Below, one piece after another: positions 57,646 to 64,000 of a stretch of DNA of 64,000 nt; the stretch's first letter is position 1; each line of letters starts with the position of its first letter. The stretch is from Theodoxus fluviatilis (lineage: Eukaryota > Mollusca > Gastropoda > Cycloneritida > Neritidae), in the NCBI GenBank assembly GCA_034096865.1, contig JAWQFJ010028229.1, positions 1 through 64,000 of the forward strand. The letters run 5' to 3'. Below the pieces are notes generated by a model, which ran no database searches, was not told the DNA's origin, and worked only from the letters and a program-made list of their open reading frames with translations. The position numbers and the translations under genes are program-made.

Positions 57646-60600
57646 TCACACGTGTCAGGCAATTGTTATGTAGCTCAGAGACTCCCATTTTAAAAGTGTT
57701 TGTCAAATCTGATTTTAATAAAAGATTGAATTATGTGATGATATTTGATGTCTTTGCTCTGAAATGACAGTCATGTGTGCCACTCCAGTTTATGACTGTT
57801 CAGTGCAACCTCAAGTATTGCAACTTCAAAGTTGGTAGTTGAATGACAGCTGTATGCTTGATGACTTCTGTACCAATGCAGTACAGTGCTTTGTGATGGT
57901 TGTAATGTATACATCTGCTGTATTCCTGTGCAACTGTGACTGCAGCTGAGTTTGGCAGAGTGCCTGGACAACATCATGGTGTTGGCCAATGCCCACCTGT
58001 CCCTGAGTCACCACAACCAGCTGGCAATCCTGGCAGCCCACAACAACCAGAGGTGGGATTGCCTTCTCCTCCCCCTACTCCTCCTGCTCTTGCTCTTCCT
58101 TCTCGTCGCTCTCCCCCTCCCCCAGTGCTTCAGATTGTTTTCAGACTTCATGGGCCCAATGACCCATGGCCAGGCAAAATGATGGGTCAATTTTGAAAAA
58201 CATGGGTCATTAACAATCAAACCTTCACTTCAAACAGAATGACCCTCCACCCCACACATGACACCCCTACAGCCCCCCCCCCCCCTCCCCCTCCCCCCCC
58301 ACACACAAATAAATAATTAAAAAAGCAAAAAAATAAAATAATAAACACACACATGTCAAGCTGTGTGTCTTTCAGTTGTTTTATTGTCTCTTTTAACATT
58401 TCGTTCTGTGGACACAGAGTCATGATCACTCAAAACCCACTCTATTCTTTCTTGGTAGCATGATGATTTGTTTAAACAAACTTGGTTTTAGGGACGAACA
58501 CAATGAAATCTAACAGAGATCTGCTTCAACCAGTCAAACACAACACAAAATCACTCCACTACACACATACACACCACAAAAATGTTGCAGCGAGTCAAAA
58601 GAGTTTAGTCTCAACTTGTTTTTTGACATCCAGCAAATTACACACACAAATACACCACAGTCCACAGTATTTCCTTCTGAATAACTCCATCAATAGGTCC
58701 TAGGACAGTCTCGTGCCCTAGTTCTTCTTGAACAGGTAGCGGTTGCGGCTTTTCGCCCACACCTGCACTGCACGGTTAAAGGGCATGTCCTGGAAGATAG
58801 GTCCATCAATGCACACCCTCATCAGCTGGTCACAGTGTGTGCTAGAGAGTGCATGCTCTCCCCCTCTGTGTTTGGACGTAATTTTGCATAGAGAACGATT
58901 TTTCACAGTCAGCTGTGTGGATGGGCTGTGTCAGGGCCACAGCTGTCAGCTTCTTTAAATTTGGAAATTCATCAGCTGCAAGGTAGAATTTGGCGATCAT
59001 CTGCGAAAGGGTGACGAAATCATCTCTGGGAAAGTGTTCACTGAGAACTGTTCTCTTGAGCAGCCTCCATTCTTGCCAAGTCTCGTCTCTGTTGATGAAC
59101 GGCTGAGCAGTTTTCAGTGAGCAGTTCTGGCCCTCGCAGACCCAGGAGTGGGTCTTCTCGTCAGCAAACGGTTGAAGAAGTTTCTCCATTTGTTCCATGC
59201 CCCAGTCATCCAGCTTTATCTTGTCAACAAATAAAATCGGCCTCATAGCTAGAACGTTGAATGCCTGGAGCAGCTCCGCATCAGGAAATCTCTTATCCAG
59301 ATTGGAGAGGACTTCTTCTACAAATGAGGACAGCAGAGTAGAGAAGACTTTCTGAACCAGAACGGTGATTTTACACTGCTTGTAGGTCTTTTCTTCGAGA
59401 TCAAAGTCCTGTTTCAATGCACTCAGGTGTTGACAAAATCAGACTTGCACTGCTTCACATGGACATCAGCTTTGGAAGGAGCTAGTAAGAGATATAAACT
59501 AAACAGTTACCGCTTGCTTTATTCTTGCAAAACATTGAACATGAAGACAGCGTCAACTGACGTCAGTTTTCTTCAGTTTCTGTTCTAAGCCTATTCTTCA
59601 TTGGCATCTTGATTCCGCACACGCGTGAGAGTCTGTGCAAGGTAAACTGATAGATGTTGGCTGATTGGTTGTTTGCTGGCTATTAGCCAATCACACAGAG
59701 CGATGCATCGATGCTAGGCAAAGCAGCAGTTTGACTTGACGTTGTCGACGTTTGAGGCCTGTTCATCGGTTTGGCGTCAGTTTTGGTACTCCGTGGTGTG
59801 GCCACATGTGCTTGGTGTGGCTTAGTGGTACAGACGGACCGAAGATCGATACAAGTTGGCGATTTTTATGACGCGCCTGGCTGGCGCATACACATTGAAA
59901 GTAACGCGCCATTCTGATAAAATATGCGCCAATGGCGCGGGCGCGCCAACAATCTGAAGCACTGCTCCCCATGCTCTGTCTGCTCCATGCCCCATTCATG
60001 TGCCTGCTCCTGCTCTTGTTCATGCTCCAGCTCTTTCTTCTGCTTTTCCTTCTTTTCCTCTTCCTTTTCCTCCTCCTTTTCCTCCTCCTTTTCTTCCTCC
60101 TTTTTCTCCTCCTTTTTCTCCTCCTTTTCCTCCTCCTCTTCCTCCTTGCTTTCCATCCTGCTGCTCTTGCTTTGAGTTCCTCCTGTTCCTCATCCTGGTC
60201 TTCTCCCTTTGGGTTCGTGGTTAGAAGAATAGACCCACCATGTCTTCGTACTCGATTGGTAAGAGGCGAATTCATTGGGACATCATAACTTGACTGATCT
60301 TTCTGTTACTTTAATAGGTTATGGCAAGAAATGGCCTTACATAACCTTCAAAGGCTGATAGGCTGTAAAACTCCATCCATCCATCTATCATCCTGGTCTT
60401 ACTTATCCTACTGCTCCAGTTACTTCCTGGTGTTGCTTGTGCCCCTGCCCATCCAGTTCCTTCCCCTCCTCCTGCTTTTCTTCTTCTCCTTTCTCCTGCT
60501 TTTCTTCTCCTCCCTCCTCCTGCTTTTCTTCTCCTCCCTCCTCCTCCTCATATTGCTTTTCTTTCTCCTGCTCCTCCTCCTTCTGGATCTCTTTTAATGC

Positions 60601-62136
60601 CACCACCCGTTCTTGTCCTACTGCTGTTAATTTTTATCTCTCCTTTAAGTCTTTTTCCTTCTTGCTTTTCTATGTTCTATTTTCTATTCTTTATCATGAA
60701 GAACAATTGTGCACATTTCTGACATAGTGCATGAATATAAGTGGATTTCTTTCATGACAGTGGTTAGATGGTAATACACATTTTTGCTTTTCCCAGTTGT
60801 TTCTTTATTAAAAAAAAAGATAAATATTACATGTATTTCAATACATTAAGGCATGCCCCCCCAAAAAACAACAACAACAAACAAAAACAGTGGTGGTTAT
60901 GGTAACCTGATCATCCCTATTTTTTTCTCCCAACTCTAAACTATTTTTCAATCATGCAATTATGAAAGAAAGAAATCAAATACAAACAGCGAACTGCAAG
61001 CTGTCCCATCTTCCCTGCCCTATGAGCATTCAGGGAATCCATTATTCAAGTATTTTAAAAAAATGAATTCAGTGAAACTGAAAGAAATTTTGACTTGTGT
61101 TCCACCTGGCCTCTTTAAAAATGAAGAAAGAAAAAAATATAAGTTTAGGTTGACCTACTAACCTTATTATTGTTGACCCATGTTGCCTTAACCACAATTT
61201 TTGTTTAGTTTTGTCCTAAGTAACTTGTCATAAGAATCAATATTAGCCTTGAAGCCTGCCCAGAATTTCTAAGGACTTGCCACCCTCAATAAGCACGGCA
61301 TTGAGATTTTCCTTTGTCAGGATGAAATATCCTCTGCTTTTGCTTCTTTCCAGCAAGTTCCTCTTCCCAGCTCCAGAGGGTACAGCTGTGGAAGTAGACA
61401 GATCTGGAAGCATCGATGGCAAATACGAGAAGTTTGACGAAATGAACAAAGTGGTCATGCACCAAGCCAAGGATCTTCTTTGCCAGTGTGAGTGCTGCCC
61501 TGCCTGTGTACTGCCCTCCAACCATCTCTGCCACAGAGAGAAAAAAACTTTATCCTACCTCTACCGCCCCCACATCCCACCTCCATCTGCCTTTTTGTTT
61601 TCATAATTATGTGTTCAAAGAGGAGGAGGGGAAGGTTCAAGGATTTGCTCTCCCTCAAGGAGTACTTTGTTGATCCTTGAAGACAGAAGCATCTTGCCTC
61701 AGACTACTCCACACTGCCAAGTCCCATTCATACTAGTGCAGTGGCATTTGGGCAGAGAAGGCCAGAACGACAAGTGGTCAAGTAGGCAATCCTGATACAT
61801 ACACAGCACATGAAACTAGAACCAGTGCCCCCCAATTCTCCACTTGAGTTCCTTCCCCCTCACTGCAGCTTCCCATTTTGGACATGTCGACACTCATTGG
61901 CCTGGCCAGCCTGACCCTCTGCAACAGATCCCAGCAACATAACGGTCTTATATTTTGCTTCCAATAATTGAATAACAACTCCACATAGAATTGCTCATGC
62001 ATTGCTTTACAAGCAACTTGTATGCAAGTCTATTGACAGTTCCATGCACCACACACCTAATCTGATTTCCTTCTGCATTGTTTTAAGAACCACATGTACA
62101 TTCAGAATTTTATTTTGTAGTATATAATAGTTCAAT

Positions 62137-62181
<45 letters not shown>

Positions 62182-62505
62182 ATGTGTGTGTTTGCATGCA
62201 TGTATGTCTGTGTGTGTGTCTTTGAAATTGCAAAAACAGAAGAACAAAAAGTGAGAATGTGCATTCTTTCTTAGTGCACATCCCTCACCAACCCCACCCA
62301 CCCACCCCCATCCCCCACCAACCCCACCCATCCCCCACCAACCCCACCCACCCACCCATCCCTGAGAGCTGTCAAGTAATGTTGCTACTGGAAATGTATA
62401 GATCAGGCATGCATTGTATTGCAGCTTTTGAATCTGAGCTCTACCAGGACTCCAACATTGCTGGTGCCCTCCTGATGGGTCTGTGCTGTATCCTTGCCTT
62501 GTACG
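56684..62505 (+). CDS. GTF2H3: TFIIH basal transcription factor subunit 3 (p34), 5' part
   Basis: p34 (yeast Tfb4) is a core TFIIH subunit with a von Willebrand A-like fold and C-terminal zinc finger. It pairs with p44 in nuclear transcription initiation and nucleotide-excision repair. Exons: 56684-56690, 57342-57427, 57946-58052, 61354-61487 and 62425-about 62505. The first four join in phase. Segments matching the human protein: LLVLVLDTNPVWWGKAA, CLDNIMVLANAHL, NQLAILAAHNN, KFLFPAPEG, DGKYEKFDEMNKVV and NIAGALLMGLCCI. About half of the roughly 300 aa is present; the remaining vWA part and zinc finger lie beyond 64000. The gene is head to head with EIF2B1, as in vertebrates. Confidence 0.93.
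57342..57427 (+). CDS. GTF2H3: GTF2H3 exon 2
   Basis: 86 bp with acceptor TTCATGCAG|AC and donor GGCGTG|GTGAGT, phase 0 out. Encodes DKVVSSLLVLVLDTNPVWWG and KAASADTGV, the first strand of the vWA domain including the conserved DTNPxWWG. Confidence 0.95.
57485..57650. repeat. (GA)n microsatellite in GTF2H3 intron 2
   Basis: Long AG run with AC interruptions from about 57560. It yields spurious RERERE/SLSLSL frames. Confidence 0.9.
57946..58052 (+). CDS. GTF2H3: GTF2H3 exon 3
   Basis: 107 bp with acceptor GACTGCAG|CTG and donor CCAGAG|GTGGGA. Encodes LSLAECLDNIMVLANAHLSL and SHHNQLAILAAHNNQ. Confidence 0.95.
58053..58716. other. GTF2H3 intron 3, 5' part
   Basis: Pyrimidine-rich stretches (58065-58125) and a C-run near 58276-58300. 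Nothing coding. Confidence 0.5.
58717..59420 (-). pseudogene. hAT transposase C-terminal fragment
   Basis: The minus strand encodes FINRDETWQEWRLLKRTVLS, then EFPNLKKLTAVALTQPIHTA and DCEKSFSMQNYVQTQRGRAC, then after a frameshift near 58860-58900 HCDQLMRVCIDGP and AVQVWAKSRNRYLFKKN, ending at a stop. This is the hAT dimerisation region of the ZNF862/KIAA1586-like group (the HTAxCERxFS motif with K for R here). The catalytic N-terminal part is missing. It lies in GTF2H3 intron 3, antisense. Confidence 0.8.
60335..60398 (-). repeat. GGAT-seeded dispersed repeat, reverse orientation
   Basis: caaaggctgataggctgtaa followed by ccatccatccatc is the reverse complement of the family at 23078 and 33466. 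Confidence 0.7.
60850..61216. mobile_element. PIF/Harbinger-like MITE, copy 2
   Basis: Diverged relative of 51464-51815: aaaaacagtggtggttatgg left and ccttaaccacaat right, with tgtcccatcttccctgccct inside. Flanked by TAA (60847-60849 and 61217-61219), again a TWA target. Confidence 0.7.
61354..61487 (+). CDS. GTF2H3: GTF2H3 exon 4
   Basis: 134 bp with acceptor CTTTCCAG|C and donor TGCCAGT|GTGAGT, phase 1 out. Encodes SKFLFPAPEGTAVEVDRSGS and IDGKYEKFDEMNKVVMHQAK. Confidence 0.95.
61488..62424. other. GTF2H3 intron 4
   Basis: Contains a (TG)n run at about 62136-62176 and a C/A-rich run with repeated catcccccaccaaccccacc (about 62280-62360). Nothing coding. Confidence 0.5.
62425..62505 (+). 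CDS. GTF2H3: GTF2H3 exon 5, 3' boundary uncertain
   Basis: Acceptor GTATTGCAG|CT. Encodes SFESELYQDSNIAGALLMGL and CCI, matching LLAGSLAKALCYI in the human protein. The end is set at TACG|GTCACT by eye; a stronger donor TTTG|GTGAGG at 62579 would add unmatched residues. Confidence 0.7.
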
Positions 62506-62805
62506 GTCACTCCTTGCCTCCATTGTGTAGACACTGCACCAGGGGCACGTTACCTGAAGCTAGTATCTTGCAAGTTTGGTGAGGAAAGCTAGGAAAGGGT
62601 GAGGTGTGTGCATTTTGCACTGTTCCTTGCTTGCATGGAGACATGAATTCTCTCAAGGCAGCTTTCAAGTTACCTAGCTGGGGCTAGCGGGCAAATTCAA
62701 AATGATGGGGTGCATGTGCTAAGAGCATTGAGGCATGACACTGACAAAATTGACTGCATGTACATCCAGGTTGCTTTTTTGTGTCACAAACGTTTAGTAC
62801 AGTTT
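62506..62805. other. GTF2H3 intron 5, 5' part
   Basis: No exon or repeat recognised. Confidence 0.4.
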
Positions 62806-63610
62806 GAGATACAAGATACAAGATACAAGATACTTTATTGTCCTCATTGATCACAAGGAAATTCGTTTTGTCGGTGGCAAAAACATAATACATACATACA
62901 AAAACAAAAACAGTTCAACATTAATTAACTCAATCATATCGCTCAAGTTATGGAGTCCATCAGAGGCAATTCAATTTAATAGAGAAACATTTTACACCCA
63001 AACAAGTAATCACAGAAGGAACAAAGACACAAGCATGCACATCAAACAATCATCGTCACGCAATAACACATACCTGATCTTCATCCATAACACATGTACA
63101 AGAACCCCCCCCCCCCCATCATGTTCATCATCCTGCATGCACATCAACAACCACACTCGCACAGCACACATAACACATACACGATCATCAACGCATAACG
63201 CATGCACCCCCCCCCCCCCACACACACACACACACACTCTCACATGTTAATCCTTGTTGTTACAGACATAGTTCACACCATTCATAGTCCTTTCTGTCAC
63301 AGTTCACAGCACTACAAGTCCTCGTAGTCCCAGTTCACTTTACTCCAATCTCTCCATCATATGTCACATCAATCCTGGTCACATAGTCACAACTCTCATC
63401 ACTCATCCTCACAGTCACAGTTCACATCACCCACTCTTCAGTCACAGTTCGCGTCACTCCTGGTCCCACATTCACGTCAAGTCTCACAACAATCTTCATG
63501 CATACTACCCATTCACCGGGACTCGTTGAAGAGACGGATGGCTGTCGGGAGGAACGAATCCCTCATGCGGTTTGTTCTGGCAGGCCAGCACCTCAGGCGA
63601 CGTGTTTTTT
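62806..63610. repeat. Dispersed element with agatac-repeat start
   Basis: Begins with gatacaa repeats and tactttattgtcctcattga, contains C/CA runs (63105-63117, 63207-63240) and short cacagttcaca-type repeats (63250-63480), and ends in a conserved block with gacggatggctgtcgggagg and cagcacctcaggcgacgtg. The structure resembles other metazoan retro-elements that start with a TTTATTG-type sequence. The family is not identified. Confidence 0.5.
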
Positions 63611-64000
63611 TTAATTTTTATTTTTATTTTATTTTTACAAGATGTCATATTGCTGTCATAAATTACTTGAAAAACTGTCATCAGTTATTTTGGAGAAAAG
63701 AAACTGTTTCACCAACTCTCATCTGGATGTAGCCATGGTGTTCTCGAGGACTTCCTCCTTGCAAATTGATAGGCCATTGTTTAAAGATCTAGCCCTAGTG
63801 AGAAATTTCTAGCAAGCTAGGATGCTGTGCAACATGCCCAAGTTCCTGTTTGGTGTGTGACTAAATACACAAAACTGGGTGGTGGTGTGGTGGATGATAT
63901 GTATGTGCCAAACCATGAATTTTGATGCTTTAGAGATATTTTGAATTTAGGTGCATGATAAGTGGCCTCTTAGTCAGTAGTGGATTGTGCCGTGGCTTAG
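63611..64000. other. No recognisable feature
   Basis: AT-rich intron of GTF2H3. No further exon matching the protein was found before the edge. Confidence 0.45.

Larger units (their letters stand above)
59421..61353. other. GTF2H3 intron 3, remainder, with low-complexity tracts
   Basis: Pyrimidine-rich (TTCCTC)n-like blocks at about 59995-60180 and 60465-60600 give Lys/Glu-rich minus-strand frames and are not genes. A GGAT-type dispersed repeat in reverse orientation lies at about 60335-60398, and a MITE at 60850-61216. Confidence 0.55.

Noticed and set aside
59763..60597. Lys/Glu-rich and Ser/Phe-rich frames
   Set aside because: Low-complexity pyrimidine tracts within a GTF2H3 intron.
63361..63732. 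Possible further GTF2H3 exon
   Set aside because: The frame does not match the expected part of the protein, and the conserved block belongs to a dispersed repeat.

Overview
The window is eukaryotic, repeat-rich nuclear DNA. Evidence is split genes with GT/AG introns, LINE, SINE and DNA-transposon remnants, and long microsatellites and minisatellites. The repeat style (ctgtctgtctg-seeded elements, GGAT-seeded elements, CTTGACC-rich elements, tRNA-like SINEs) and the protein divergence suggest a marine mollusc, probably a gastropod; this is inference, not proof.

Two host genes are recognised. EIF2B1 (eIF2B alpha subunit) lies on the minus strand from 26373 to at least 52202. Its eight recognised coding exons join in phase to about 302 aa, close to the human length of 305. 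GTF2H3 (TFIIH p34 subunit) lies on the plus strand from 56684 and runs off the right edge; five 5' exons are visible. The two genes are head to head, as they are in vertebrates. If the EIF2B1 first exon is the one proposed at 56386-56401, they share a 282-bp promoter holding an inverted pair of CCAAT boxes.

Layout. 1-12000: interspersed composite repeats that recur in the same order (core repeat, long inverted-repeat foldback, tRNA-Lys-like SINE), with a 2.8-kb insertion at 7621-10446. 13156-16891: a CTTGACC-rich repeat split by a 2.83-kb Mutator-like element with 9-bp target duplications and an apparently intact spliced transposase. 16972-19639: a second, different DDE transposase-like gene broken by a frameshift. 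20300-26100: two short minisatellites and dispersed repeats. 26373-52202: EIF2B1, whose introns hold three unrelated large minisatellites (22-, 21- and 26-bp units; about 11 kb in total), a hAT-like non-autonomous element, a mariner deletion derivative, an L2-like LINE end and a Harbinger-like MITE. 52203-56683: LINE and SINE remnants and the promoter. 56684-64000: GTF2H3, with hAT and MITE remnants in its introns.

Most long open frames in the window are artefacts of stop-free tandem repeats. The host genes are housekeeping: EIF2B1 acts in translation initiation and the integrated stress response, and GTF2H3 in transcription and nucleotide-excision repair. The striking features are intronic satellite expansion, nested transposons, and transposon-borne transcription-factor-like motifs.
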